From assembly GCF_003149145.1 (NCBI RefSeq), contig NZ_QGDQ01000010.1:82839-146838 (forward strand): a DNA stretch of 64,000 nucleotides, in the 5' to 3' direction. The notes under the pieces are model-generated. The model was given only the letters and a program-made list of their open reading frames with translations, had not been told where the DNA came from and searched no databases. This DNA comes from Quadrisphaera granulorum. Lineage in GTDB: Bacteria; Actinomycetota; Actinomycetes; Actinomycetales; Quadrisphaeraceae. Both the position numbers and the translations under genes were made by a program. Below are positions 25,318 to 33,991 of this stretch, in pieces; positions within the stretch are counted from its first letter, which is position 1, and every line of letters starts with the position of its first letter.

Positions 25318-26738
25318 CGAGCCAGCATCTCGACCACGGCCCGCCCGAGGGGCCCGAACGGCGGACTGAGCAGTCGCGTCGTGTCGGGGCGGGTCGGCTT
25401 GGAGAAGACGGCCTTCTCGTGGCTGAACGCGACCACCGACCGACGGCCGTGGTAGCTGCCCATCCCCGACGCGCCGACACCCCCGAAGGGGATGCCCGGC
25501 ACGGCGAGGTGCAGCAGCGGCCCGTCGAAGCAGATCGCTCCCGAGCTCGTCTGCTCCGACCACGTGCGCCGCGACGCGGCGGACGCGGTGAAGACGTAGA
25601 GCGCCAGCGGCTTGTCACCCGCGGCCACCCGGGCAATGGCCTCCTCCTCGCCACTGACCTCGACGACCGGCAGGACGGGCCCGAAGACCTCCTCCTGCAG
25701 CAGCGGGTCGGTGTCGTCACGCACGACCACCGCTGTCGGGGCGATCCGCCGCTCGCCGCGGTCGGCGGTGCCCCCGAAGGCGGGGGCGTGCCCCGCGAGC
25801 AGGGACGTGAGCCTGTCGAAGTGCCGCTCGCTGACGATGCGGCAGTAGTCCTGCGACCGGATCGGCGCGGGTCCGTACATCCTGCGTGCTGCCGCCTCGA
25901 TCTTGGGCAGAAGCTGCTCGAGGACGGCGGGCGTGGCGAGCAGGTAGTCCGGCGCGACGCACGTCTGCCCGGCGTTGGTGAACTTGCCCCACGCGATGCG
26001 GTCCGCGGCGACGTCGAGGTCCGCCGAGGCGTCCACGTACACCGGGCACTTGCCGCCCAGCTCCAGGACCACGGGCGTGAGGTGCTCAGCGGCCGCGGCC
26101 ATGACCACGCGACCCACCCGGCCACTGCCGGTGTAGAAGATGACGTCGAACCGCTCCCGCAGCACGTCCGTCGTCTCCGGCACCCCACCTTCGACGACGA
26201 CGACGGCACGCCGGTCGAGCGCCTCCGGCAGCAGCTCGGCGAGCAGGCGGGAGGTCGCCGGAGCCAGCTCGCTGGGCTTGAGCACGGCGCAATCGCCGGC
26301 TGCAAGCGCCCCCACCAGGGGCGAGAGCGTCAGGAGCAGCGGGTAGTTCCACGCGCCGATGATCAGCGCTACCCCCAGCGGTTCCAGCACCGTGCTCGCC
26401 GAGGCCGGCTGGAGGGCCAGCGGCACGCCGGAGCGCACGGGACGCAGCCAGCGCCGCAGGTGCCGCCTCGTGTGCTTGACCTCCATCTGGAGGAGCGCCA
26501 CCTCGGTGGTCCGCGTCTCGAGGGGTGCCTTGCCGAGGTCGCGGCGGACGGCCTCCTCGAGGACGTCCCGGTGCTCCACGAGCATCCTCGAGAGGGCGTC
26601 GAGCTGTGCCAGGCGCCACCCAACGGGACGCGTGATTCCGGAGGCGAAGGTGCCGCGCAGCGCGGCGACCGTGGCCGCCGCGCTGCCTGACGCCACCCCG
26701 GTGACCCCGGTGACGTCGGTGACGTCAGGAGCCGGCAC
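25314..26738 (-). CDS. Aldehyde dehydrogenase, class 3-like
   Basis: A 474-residue NAD(P)-dependent aldehyde dehydrogenase. IIGAWNYPLLLTLSPLVGAL is the cofactor-side signature, VVLELGGKCPVYVDASADLD carries the general-base Glu, and FTNAGQTCVAPDYLL carries the catalytic Cys. The short length, the missing N-terminal extension and the C-terminal hydrophobic region put it with ALDH3 enzymes, which oxidise fatty and aromatic aldehydes. The GTG at 26738 lies inside the end of the upstream SRPBCC gene (14-base overlap); the more upstream start would be buried deeper. The product of the amine oxidase in the same operon would be an aldehyde, so the two probably act in series. Confidence 0.88.
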   Translation of the reverse strand: MPAPDVTDVTGVTGVASGSAAATVAALRGTFASGITRPVGWRLAQLDALSRMLVEHRDVLEEAVRRDLGKAPLETRTTEVALLQMEVKHTRRHLRRWLRPVRSGVPLALQPASASTVLEPLGVALIIGAWNYPLLLTLSPLVGALAAGDCAVLKPSELAPATSRLLAELLPEALDRRAVVVVEGGVPETTDVLRERFDVIFYTGSGRVGRVVMAAAAEHLTPVVLELGGKCPVYVDASADLDVAADRIAWGKFTNAGQTCVAPDYLLATPAVLEQLLPKIEAAARRMYGPAPIRSQDYCRIVSERHFDRLTSLLAGHAPAFGGTADRGERRIAPTAVVVRDDTDPLLQEEVFGPVLPVVEVSGEEEAIARVAAGDKPLALYVFTASAASRRTWSEQTSSGAICFDGPLLHLAVPGIPFGGVGASGMGSYHGRRSVVAFSHEKAVFSKPTRPDTTRLLSPPFGPLGRAVVEMLAR

Positions 26739-27195
26739 GGTCGCCCTGCTCGGCGGTGGCGGGAGCGGAGCCGGCCCGCTCCGCGAGCGCGTTCGTGACG
26801 ACCAGACGCACCACCTCGGGCAGCCCACGGGCGATGCCGTTGCCCACGAGCACGCCGAACAGCGGCGCCAGCAGACCGCGCAGCTCCACGGCGTGCGTGA
26901 CCTGCAGCCCGTGCTCGGTCTCGGTCATGGAGTGCGGGAACGACAGCCGCGCCAGCGGGAGGTTGATGACGAACTCCATCGCCCTCCCGGGCACGAGGCG
27001 CGTGAAGGTGATCGTCTGCCGGGGCGTGCCGTGGTTCTTCACCGTGCCGCGGGAGCCGACGCGCAGGTCGCTCGGGAGCTCAGCTGCGGCGAGGGACGGG
27101 TCGTCCTCCACCCACGCCGAGGCCGTGGTCCAGCGTCGCCACACGGCGTCGCGGGAGGCGGTGGTCAGTTCGGTGTGCTCGCGGCGCCAGGTCAT
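26725..27195 (-). CDS. SRPBCC-fold (polyketide cyclase/START-like) protein
   Basis: A 156-residue protein beginning MTWRREHTELTTASRDAVWR, with WTTASAWVEDDPSLAAAELP and a long C-terminal helix. Beta strands RGTVKNHG, QTITFTRLVPGRAMEFVINL and HSMTETEHGLQVTHAVELRG form the helix-grip pocket typical of small SRPBCC proteins that bind hydrophobic ligands. No catalytic residues can be named. The start overlaps the stop of the amine oxidase gene as ATGA. The context suggests ligand binding or a cyclase-like role with the amine oxidase and aldehyde dehydrogenase. Confidence 0.75.
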   Translation of the reverse strand: MTWRREHTELTTASRDAVWRRWTTASAWVEDDPSLAAAELPSDLRVGSRGTVKNHGTPRQTITFTRLVPGRAMEFVINLPLARLSFPHSMTETEHGLQVTHAVELRGLLAPLFGVLVGNGIARGLPEVVRLVVTNALAERAGSAPATAEQGDRAGS

Positions 27196-28595
27196 GCGGG
27201 GGCTCCTTCGGTGGTGGGGTCGGCCTGGGTGGAGTCGGCCTGGGTGGAGATCGAGCGCAGCACCTCGACGGCGGCGCGCTCCCCGGCACGCACGGCGCCG
27301 TCCATGAAGCCGCTCCAGCGGTCAGCGGTCTCGGTGCCGGCCCAGTGGAGGGGCCCCACGGGCGTGGCGAGGTGGGAGTAGTAGGGGACGACGGCGCCCG
27401 CGGACGGCGCCGCGCAAGGGCCACCGCCGGTCCACGGGTCGGCGCCCCACTTCTGGTCGATGTAGCCGATGGGCTCCAGGGCCTTCGGTCCGTAGAGGTC
27501 GGCGAAGGAGGCGAGGGCTCGCACGCGCCGCTCGGCCTCAGGCAGCTCGTCCCAGGCGCGGCCCTGGGGGCCGCCGACAAAGCCGAGCAGCACGCCCTCG
27601 CGACTCTGGTGAGGGCTGGCGTCGAAGGTGATGAACACGGGGCCGCGGTCGGACAGCCCCTGGCCGGACAGACCCTGCTCGCGCCAGAACGGCGTCTCGT
27701 ACACGGCGTACGCCTTGGACAGCACGCCACCGGGCCAGCGCTGCGCCATCTGCTCGTGCGCGGCGGGCAGCTCGGGGTTGAAACGGATCTTGCGGCGCAT
27801 CGTCGGGGCGACGGCCAGCACGACGCGGCGTGCGCGGCAGCTGCCCCGGTCGGTGTGGACGAGCGCGCCGTCGTCGTCCCAATCGATGCGGGTCACCGGC
27901 TCGTCGGTGCGCACCGCGTCACCGAGCTGCTCGGCGACGCGCACCGCCACCTCGTGGGAACCCTGCACGAAGTGCGACTCCTGCGCGCCCCCGGCGGTGT
28001 CGAGCATGGAGGAGAGGCCACCGCACAGGTGGATGTAGTGGAGCACGTGGAGCAGCGAGACATGGTCGGCGTCGCAGCCCCACGTGGTGCGGCTGACCAG
28101 GTCGAACAGGTCGCGTGCGGTGCGGGAGGCGTGCTGTTGGCGCAGCCAGCCGCCGAGGGTCTGGGCGTCGAGGGCCGCGGCGCCGGGGGCGTCCTGCGGC
28201 CTGCCGCACGGCACCTGCCGGGCGGCCCGCTCGATCGTCGCTTGGATCCTGGCGACGTCCAGCAGGGCCGCGCCCAGCGGCGGGACGGTGCCCCGGTACC
28301 GCTTCACCTGGCTGCGCCAGCGCACGACGTTGGCGCCGGTGTCGTAGGTGTCGTAGAGGCTCACGCCCACCTCGGCGGCGAGGGCCACGATGCGGTCCTG
28401 GCCCGGTCCGACGAAGGTGCCACCGAGGTCGACGTGGACACCGGCCACGGTGGTGGACCAGACGCGTCCGCCGACGCGGTCGGCGGCCTCGTAGACCCGG
28501 GTGGTCAGGCCCAGTTGAGTGGCGCGGCGGGCGGCCGTCAGACCTGACAGGCCGGCACCGACGACGACGACGTCAACAAGGGGCGGTGTGCTCAT
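27192..28595 (-). CDS. Flavin monoamine oxidase family protein
   Basis: A 467-residue FAD-dependent amine oxidase. The dinucleotide motif VVVVGAGLSGLTAARRATQ, YEAADRVGGRVWSTTVAGVH and VDLGGTFVGPGQDRIVALA form the N-terminal FAD domain. The C-terminal FAD-binding segment is LHWAGTETADRWSGFMDGAV. These match bacterial putrescine/monoamine oxidases, which oxidise primary amines to aldehydes with H2O2 release. The C-terminus contains a small coding duplication (STQADSTQADP, from a 15-bp tandem repeat). The ATG at 28595 faces a TetR gene 95 bases away, and the protein heads an operon with an SRPBCC protein, an aldehyde dehydrogenase and an esterase. The substrate amine is unknown. Confidence 0.88.
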   Translation of the reverse strand: MSTPPLVDVVVVGAGLSGLTAARRATQLGLTTRVYEAADRVGGRVWSTTVAGVHVDLGGTFVGPGQDRIVALAAEVGVSLYDTYDTGANVVRWRSQVKRYRGTVPPLGAALLDVARIQATIERAARQVPCGRPQDAPGAAALDAQTLGGWLRQQHASRTARDLFDLVSRTTWGCDADHVSLLHVLHYIHLCGGLSSMLDTAGGAQESHFVQGSHEVAVRVAEQLGDAVRTDEPVTRIDWDDDGALVHTDRGSCRARRVVLAVAPTMRRKIRFNPELPAAHEQMAQRWPGGVLSKAYAVYETPFWREQGLSGQGLSDRGPVFITFDASPHQSREGVLLGFVGGPQGRAWDELPEAERRVRALASFADLYGPKALEPIGYIDQKWGADPWTGGGPCAAPSAGAVVPYYSHLATPVGPLHWAGTETADRWSGFMDGAVRAGERAAVEVLRSISTQADSTQADPTTEGAPA

Positions 28596-28690
28596 GCGGT
28601 GTGCTCCTCAGGGACGATGCCGGAACTGACGATGACGTGGTGGTCAGCGGTGCAGATGCGGTTCGGAAAGACCGGGGAGAGGGGTGCGGC

Positions 28691-29317
28691 GTGGAGCCTG
28701 CGCAGAGGAACCTCCGCGCCCGCGGCCTGGCGCGGCGCACGCTGCTGCTCGAGGCGGCCGTGCGCGTGGTGAGCGCGAAGGGCGTCGGCGGGGTGACCCA
28801 CCGGGCGGTCGCGGCCGAGGCGGGCGTGCCGGCGTCGTCGACGACGTACTTCTTCGAGTCTCTCGACGACCTCATCGGCGAGGCCGTGGCCCACGCCATG
28901 GAGGGTGAGTTGGGACGGCTGGAAGACCTGCGACGGCGGCTGCACGAGGAGCACCAGTCGGGGGCCTCCGCCATCGACCAGTTCGTGGAGCTGGTGCGCG
29001 TCGCCGAGGAGCAGCACACGGTGGCGCAGTTCGAGATGTACCTGTTCGCCTCGCGCCACCCGGCACTGCAGAAGCACGTGACGCGGATCCTGGAGGCGAC
29101 CCGGTCGCTGGCCCGGGAGATGTGGGAGCTGGGCGGGGTGCAGGACCCGTCGGCCTCGACCGCGGCCGTGGCGATGATCGACGGGATGGCCCTGCACGGC
29201 ATTGCCGGGGCGGGCCAGCAAGACTTCGCGGCGCTGGCGCGCGGGCTGCGCGCCCTGCTGGTCGGCTACGTGGCGTTGAACGCCGCCGACGGGCAGGCGC
29301 GCACTGATCGATCGTGA
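28691..29317 (+). CDS. TetR-family transcriptional regulator
   Basis: A 208-residue one-component repressor. The N-terminal helix-turn-helix is RRTLLLEAAVRVVSAKGVGG followed by THRAVAAEAGVPASSTTYFF, typical of TetR. The C-terminal two thirds is helical and divergent, as expected for a ligand-binding dimer domain. The GTG at 28691 follows GAGAGGGG at a normal distance. It is divergent from the amine-oxidase operon (95-base gap) and precedes an esterase-transporter pair in its own direction, so it probably controls both sides. A weak dyad CTGAC/GTCAG lies in the shared gap, but I see no strong operator. The inducer is probably the substrate of the amine oxidase or an ester. Confidence 0.88.
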   Translation: MEPAQRNLRARGLARRTLLLEAAVRVVSAKGVGGVTHRAVAAEAGVPASSTTYFFESLDDLIGEAVAHAMEGELGRLEDLRRRLHEEHQSGASAIDQFVELVRVAEEQHTVAQFEMYLFASRHPALQKHVTRILEATRSLAREMWELGGVQDPSASTAAVAMIDGMALHGIAGAGQQDFAALARGLRALLVGYVALNAADGQARTDRS

Positions 29318-29457
29318 GGTCCCCACAGGCAGATACTTGCACGCTTGTCCCACAAAGTTGAATCCGCCGAGGGAATCCCCCCGACTGCCTTCCAGAATCT
29401 GCACATCTGTGCCATAAATGCCGGACCAGTCGAGCACGACCACGTTCGGAGGCCCCT

Positions 29458-30540
29458 GTGCTGGAGCGCCCGTCCCTGACAGACCACGCCCTGCGCACCG
29501 CCGCGCGCCTCCTCGGGCGGCTCCCTGAACCCGCGGTGCGACGCCTCGCCGGCCCGGCCGTGTCCGTGGAGGGCGTGCCGCTGGACCCCACGGTCCAGGT
29601 GTCCCTCAAGGTCATGAACTCCTCCCCGGGAGCGCACTTCGAGACGATGCCCGTGGCCGAGGCCCGCGCGGTCATCGAGGAGGAGGCCTGGACGTTCGCG
29701 AGCTCACTACAGCTTCCGGGCATCGAAGAGATCGACATCCCGACCCGCGGGGGCAGCGTGCGGGCCAGGGTCTACCCCGGCGCCGGGCAGGACCGCCCGA
29801 ACGGCGTGCTCGTCTACTTCCACGGCGGCGGCTGGGTGCTGGGCTCCCTGGCCAGCGGTGACTCCGTCTGCCGCACCCTCGCCGCACGGGCGCGCGTCAC
29901 CGTCGTCTCGGTCGACTACCGCCTCGCCCCCGAGCATCCCTTCCCCGCGGGTGTCAACGACTGCCTCGACGCGTTCCGGTGGGTCCGCGACCACGCCGCC
30001 ACCTTCGGCTCCACGCCCGACCGGGTGGCCGTGGGCGGGGAGAGCGCCGGCGGGAACACCGCTGCCGTCGTCGCCCTCGACACCCGCGACGACGGCGGCA
30101 GCGGCAGCGGCCCCGCCTTCCAGCTGCTGTTCTTCCCGGTGACCGACCTTTCGCGCAAGTCCCGTTCCTACGAGCTGTTCTCCGACGGTTTCTTCCTCAC
30201 CGAGGCGCAGATGGACTGGTACGCCGAGCACTACACCAGCGGCGGCGACTCCCTGGCCGACCCGCGCATCTCCCCGCTGCTCACCGACGACCTCTCCGAC
30301 GCGGCGCCGGCGTACGTGGCTGTCGCCGGGTTCGACCCGCTGCGCGACGAGGGCGTCGCCTACGCCTCACGCCTGCGGGAGGCCGGAGTGCCGGTGGCGC
30401 TGGTCGAGCACCGCCACCAGATCCACGGCTTCGTCAATGCGTGCGGCGTCACCCGCGAGGGACTGGCCGCCGTCCACGACGCCGCAGACCACCTGCTCGC
30501 CGCGCTGACCTCGCCCACCGCCCCGCTGGCCTCCCGATGA
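29458..30540 (+). CDS. Alpha/beta hydrolase, HSL-type esterase (second)
   Basis: A 360-residue family IV esterase. LVYFHGGGWVLGSLASGDSV gives the HGGG oxyanion hole, DRVAVGGESAGGNTAAVVAL the nucleophile in GESAG, DPLRDEG the acid position and HRHQIHGFVNACG the catalytic His. The first 85 residues form a helical cap. The GTG at 29458 has GGAGG five bases upstream. It overlaps the following MFS gene by ATGA, so uptake and hydrolysis of the same ester-type substrate are plausible. It is related in fold but not a close copy of the esterase at 24406. It lies 140 bases downstream of the TetR gene. Confidence 0.88.
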   Translation: MLERPSLTDHALRTAARLLGRLPEPAVRRLAGPAVSVEGVPLDPTVQVSLKVMNSSPGAHFETMPVAEARAVIEEEAWTFASSLQLPGIEEIDIPTRGGSVRARVYPGAGQDRPNGVLVYFHGGGWVLGSLASGDSVCRTLAARARVTVVSVDYRLAPEHPFPAGVNDCLDAFRWVRDHAATFGSTPDRVAVGGESAGGNTAAVVALDTRDDGGSGSGPAFQLLFFPVTDLSRKSRSYELFSDGFFLTEAQMDWYAEHYTSGGDSLADPRISPLLTDDLSDAAPAYVAVAGFDPLRDEGVAYASRLREAGVPVALVEHRHQIHGFVNACGVTREGLAAVHDAADHLLAALTSPTAPLASR

Positions 30541-31832
30541 GCGCGGCAGCAGGGGTGGAGATCGGGACGACGACGACGGCGGCGGCCGCAACGGCTGCTG
30601 CGCTCCCCCGCGTCCGTGCGGGGTGGATCGCGGCGTTCGCCACCGCGTGGCTGGGCGCCTGGATGGGCCAGATGGTTCCGCTGCAGCTGCTGCTTCCGCT
30701 GCAGATCGCCACGCAGAACCGCCAGGACGACTGGATCCGCTCGCTGGTGGCGTTCGGCGCGGTGACCGCGGTGGCCGGCGCGTTCGCCGTCGTCGCCTAT
30801 CCCGTGGTCGGGGCTCTCAGCGACCGCACGACGTCACGGTTCGGGCGGCGGCGGCCGTGGGTGCTCGCCGGTGCGGTGCTGTCAGGGGTGGGCCTCGTCG
30901 GCCTCGGGCAGGCCCACCACGTGGTCGGCACCACGGTCTTCTGGACGCTCGCCGTGGTCGGGTTCTGCACGGCGTCGGCAGCGCTGTCCGCCGTCCTCGG
31001 AGACCGGGTGCCCGAGCACCAGCGCGGCCTCGTCTCGGGGTGGATCTCCGCACCCAACGCCGTCGGCCTGCTGCTCGGGCTGGTGCTGGCCACCACCGTG
31101 TTCACGACCATCCCCTCGGGCTACACCGCCATGGGCGTGGCCGCGGTGGTGCTGACGGTGCCGTTCCTGCTCATGATGCGCGAACGGCCACTGAGCGCGG
31201 CCGAGGCCGCGCAGCTGCCGCGGCTGCGCGGGCGGGTGCTGCTGGAGTCGCTGTGGGTCAATCCGCGCCGCCATCCCGACTTCGCGTGGACCATCACCAG
31301 CCGGGTGCTCGTCAACCTCGGCAACGCCTGCGCCACGACGATGCTCATCTACTTCTTCACCTACCAGCTGCACCTGGCTGACCCGGCCGGCTTCCTCGTA
31401 GCCACCACGCTGCTCTACATGGTGCTGACGTTCACCGCGTCCATCGCCTTCGGCAAGCTCAGCGACGTCATCGGCCGCCGGCGCCTGTTCGTGTGCTGGG
31501 CCGGGGTGGCGCAGGGCCTGTCGGCGGTGATCCTCGTGTTCTGGCCGTCGACCACCACGGCGTGGGTGGGTGCGGTGCTGCTGGGCCTGGGGCAGGGCTG
31601 CTTCTTCGCGGTCGACCAGGCGCTGGTCACCGACGTGCTGCCGTCGGCGCTCTCGCGCGGCAAGGACGTCGGCATCATGAACATCGCCTTCGCCGTGCCG
31701 CAGGCGCTGGGCCCGCTCGTGGGAGCCGGCGCCGTCGTCCTCTTCGGGGGTTTCGCAGGGCTGTTCATCGCCAGCGGCCTACTGGGCCTGCTCGGCGGGT
31801 TCGCGGTCTACCGCGTCAGGTCCGTCCCCTGA
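30537..31832 (+). CDS. MFS transporter, GPH/sugar-symporter-like
   Basis: A 431-residue 12-helix transporter. LGAWMGQMVPLQLLLPLQIA is helix 1, VGALSDRTTSRFGRRRPWVL is the RxGRRRP loop 2-3 motif used by GPH and plant-sucrose-like carriers, and SDVIGRRRLFV repeats the pattern in the second half. Helix-rich LGLGQGCFFAVDQALVTDVL also fits. Transport direction and substrate are not evident; import of a glycoside or esterified compound would match the coupled esterase. The ATG overlaps the esterase stop. Transcription probably ends at the repeat hairpin that starts nine bases after the stop. Confidence 0.82.
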   Translation: MSAAAGVEIGTTTTAAAATAAALPRVRAGWIAAFATAWLGAWMGQMVPLQLLLPLQIATQNRQDDWIRSLVAFGAVTAVAGAFAVVAYPVVGALSDRTTSRFGRRRPWVLAGAVLSGVGLVGLGQAHHVVGTTVFWTLAVVGFCTASAALSAVLGDRVPEHQRGLVSGWISAPNAVGLLLGLVLATTVFTTIPSGYTAMGVAAVVLTVPFLLMMRERPLSAAEAAQLPRLRGRVLLESLWVNPRRHPDFAWTITSRVLVNLGNACATTMLIYFFTYQLHLADPAGFLVATTLLYMVLTFTASIAFGKLSDVIGRRRLFVCWAGVAQGLSAVILVFWPSTTTAWVGAVLLGLGQGCFFAVDQALVTDVLPSALSRGKDVGIMNIAFAVPQALGPLVGAGAVVLFGGFAGLFIASGLLGLLGGFAVYRVRSVP

Positions 31833-31840
31833 CCCCACCC

Positions 31841-31931
31841 CCTCCCCCGTGACGATCAAGGAAGTTCTGCACGCCGGACCAGGGAGCGTGACGTGTCAGC
31901 GTGCACGACTTCCTTGATCGTCGCGAAGGGG
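31841..31931. repeat. Dispersed repeat family A, complete hairpin (copy 4)
   Basis: The left arm GACGATCAAGGAAGTTCTGC (31851-31870) extended by ACGCC pairs with the inverted arm at 31899-31924, with two mismatches and a 23-base loop. It lies between the convergent MFS and aldolase genes, so it probably acts as a two-way terminator. Confidence 0.85.
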
Positions 31932-31983
31932 TAGGAGCGACGTCGCGAAGGTGGGGCCGCGCTCGTGCGTACCGGTCGGGAGG

Positions 31984-32646
31984 TCAGGAACCGTCGACGG
32001 TGCGCGTGGTGCCGTAGCCGGTGCTGGCTGCGGCGACGACGACGGCGAGCTGCTCCTCCTCGGACAGCTCGCGCGGCGGCGCCACCGCGCGGGCGCGGAG
32101 GAAGATGTCGGCAGCCCACTCGAGCAGCTCGGTGTTGAGCACCGCGGAGGCGAGGTCGGCGCCGGTGGTCACTGCCCCGTGGTGGGCGAGGATCACGGCG
32201 TTCTTGTCGGCCAGGGCTTCGGTCACGGAGGCCGCGAGCTCGGCGGAGCCGAAGACGGCGAACGGCACCACCGGCACCTCCCCGCCCAGCGACAGCTGCT
32301 GGTAGTGCAGGCAGGGCAGGCGGTCGGTCACGAGCGAGAGCGCCACCGACGCGCTGGCGTGGGTGTGGACGACGGCGCCGACCGCCTCGTCGTCGTAGGC
32401 ACCGAGGTGCAGCTGCAGCTCCGAACTCGGGACCAGCGTGCCCGCGATCACGCGCCCGGAAGCATCGACGACGGTGACGTCCTCCGGGCGGGCGTCGGCA
32501 AGCACCACGCCGGTGCCGGTGATCGCGATGCCGCCAGCCACGCGGGCACTGACGTTGCCGCCGGAACCCTTCACGAGACCGCATTGCGCCAGGTCACGGC
32601 ACACCCCGACCACCTGGGCCCGGACGCTGTCAACGTCGGCGCTCAC
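31984..32646 (-). CDS. Class II aldolase/adducin-domain protein
   Basis: A 220-residue zinc aldolase of the fuculose-1-phosphate/ribulose-phosphate family. GLVKGSGGNVSARV is the phosphate-binding start, TLVPSSELQLHLGAYDDEAV carries the catalytic Glu region, AVVHTHASASVALS provides two zinc His, and AVILAHHGAVTTGADLA provides the third. Such enzymes cleave or epimerise phosphosugars in the cytosol. The ATG overlaps the stop of the PfkB kinase by ATGA, so a kinase-aldolase pair phosphorylates and then cleaves a sugar or sugar acid. The exact sugar cannot be named. Confidence 0.87.
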   Translation of the reverse strand: MSADVDSVRAQVVGVCRDLAQCGLVKGSGGNVSARVAGGIAITGTGVVLADARPEDVTVVDASGRVIAGTLVPSSELQLHLGAYDDEAVGAVVHTHASASVALSLVTDRLPCLHYQQLSLGGEVPVVPFAVFGSAELAASVTEALADKNAVILAHHGAVTTGADLASAVLNTELLEWAADIFLRARAVAPPRELSEEEQLAVVVAAASTGYGTTRTVDGS

Positions 32647-33581
32647 ACCCGGCTCCCCAGCGCGAGCGCCACCGCCTCGACGCGGGCGTAGTCGTAGTCG
32701 CCGTGGTCGGTGCCGATCCCCGCCACGACGTGCGACGCCGTGGCGGAGCCGAAGCGCGCGGCCTCCTCCGCGGAGTGCCCGGCCAGGCTGGCCATGAGGA
32801 AGCCCGCGGAGAAGGCGTCGCCGCCGCCGCTGGTGTCGACCACCTCGGCCGGGGCGATCGGCACCTCGCTGACGCGACCGTCGTCGAGCACCAGCGTGGC
32901 CTCGCCGCCGTTCGTGATCGCCGCGCAGCGCGCGCCGAGGTCCGCGAGCGCCGTCGCGGCCTCGTGCAGCGTCGCGGCGCCGGTCCAGCCGAGCACCTGC
33001 TCAGCGTTGGGGAGCACCTGGTCGACCTCGGGCAGGAGCGGTCTGATGAGGCCGAAGAAGCCGGGGTCTCCGCCGATGAGGAAGTCGACGGAGGTCGTGG
33101 TGCCGTGGGCGCGGGCGAAGCGGAGCAGCTCCACGACGTTCTCCGGTCCGAGTAGCTCCGGGGCGCCGACGTGCAGGTGGTCGCTGGTGGCGATGAGGTC
33201 CCACGGCACCTCGTCGGCGGAGAACGGGGTCGCCCCGACCACGTGCAGCGCCGGGCGGGATCCGTCGGTGCGGATCGGCAGCACCGAGGCGGACGTGGGC
33301 AGCTCGCAGGTGCGCAGGTGGGTGGTGTCGACGCCGGCGCGAGCCAGCAGGTCGCTCAGGAGGCGACCGGCGGCGTCGTCGCCGATCGCCCCGACCGTGT
33401 GCACGCGCGCACCGAGCTTGGCCAGGACGACGGCGGTGCCGCCGGCCGGGCCGGCTGCGCAGACGTGGATCTCGTCGACAAGGGCGAAGCCCTGGCCTGG
33501 CGGGATCTCGTCGACCGGGAGCACCACGGTGTCGAGCACGTGCGCGCCGAGCGTGACGACCTGGGGATGGGTAGGCGCCAA
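32643..33581 (-). CDS. PfkB-family carbohydrate kinase
   Basis: A 312-residue ribokinase-fold kinase. The N-terminal GxAxN-like segment is HVCAAGPAGGTAVVLAKLGA, and the C-terminal signature VVDTSGGGDAFSAGFLMASL carries the anion hole and catalytic base Asp (DTSGGGDAF). ADLGARCAAITNGGEATLVL matches the ATP side. The start is a TTG at 33581, supported by AAGGAG six bases upstream; no ATG or GTG fits. It is translationally coupled to the downstream class II aldolase. The pair resembles sugar (acid) degradation modules; the substrate is unknown. Confidence 0.87.
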   Translation of the reverse strand: MAPTHPQVVTLGAHVLDTVVLPVDEIPPGQGFALVDEIHVCAAGPAGGTAVVLAKLGARVHTVGAIGDDAAGRLLSDLLARAGVDTTHLRTCELPTSASVLPIRTDGSRPALHVVGATPFSADEVPWDLIATSDHLHVGAPELLGPENVVELLRFARAHGTTTSVDFLIGGDPGFFGLIRPLLPEVDQVLPNAEQVLGWTGAATLHEAATALADLGARCAAITNGGEATLVLDDGRVSEVPIAPAEVVDTSGGGDAFSAGFLMASLAGHSAEEAARFGSATASHVVAGIGTDHGDYDYARVEAVALALGSRV

Positions 33582-33723
33582 CGGGATCTCCTTCGATCAC
33601 GTTCAGTGGGTCATCAGTACAGCTTCAGGACGGCGATGGCGCCATTCTCTTGCCATACGCGACAGATGTTAGTACGAATGCCCAATAAAGCCCCCAGCGT
33701 CATCCGTTCGCGAAGGAGCGACC

Positions 33724-33948
33724 ATGACCCCCCGCTACGACCTGTCAAAGATCAAGCTTGGCAAGCTGCTGACCGACCCGGAGGCCGAGGCGATCGTGCT
33801 CGACGTCATCCCCGACCTGCGCAAGAGCCCGACCTTCCTGGTGGCCAAGACCCTCACCGCCAGCGCGGCGCTCACGCTGGCGCAGGCCCAGATCGGCGCC
33901 GAGAAGACCGAGGAGCTGCGCCGCCGCGTCACCGCCCTGGAGGCGTGA
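33724..33948 (+). CDS. Small helical hypothetical protein
   Basis: A 74-residue protein starting MTPRYDLSKIKLGKLLTDPE. It continues with IVLDVIPDLRKSPTFLVAKT and ends in a helix with ALTLAQAQIGAEKTEELRRR. GAAGGAG lies seven bases before the ATG and codon bias is strong, so it is probably real. The LxxLLxDPEAxxI...P segment resembles short helical tails found at the ends of some actinobacterial glycoside hydrolases and esterases, but this is a loose impression. It is divergent from the kinase-aldolase pair (142-base gap) and convergent with the truncated PLP-enzyme gene. Function unknown. Confidence 0.65.
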   Translation: MTPRYDLSKIKLGKLLTDPEAEAIVLDVIPDLRKSPTFLVAKTLTASAALTLAQAQIGAEKTEELRRRVTALEA

Positions 33949-33991
33949 GGCAGGTGAGCCGCGTGCACATGGCGGCGCACCCCTCGCCGCC

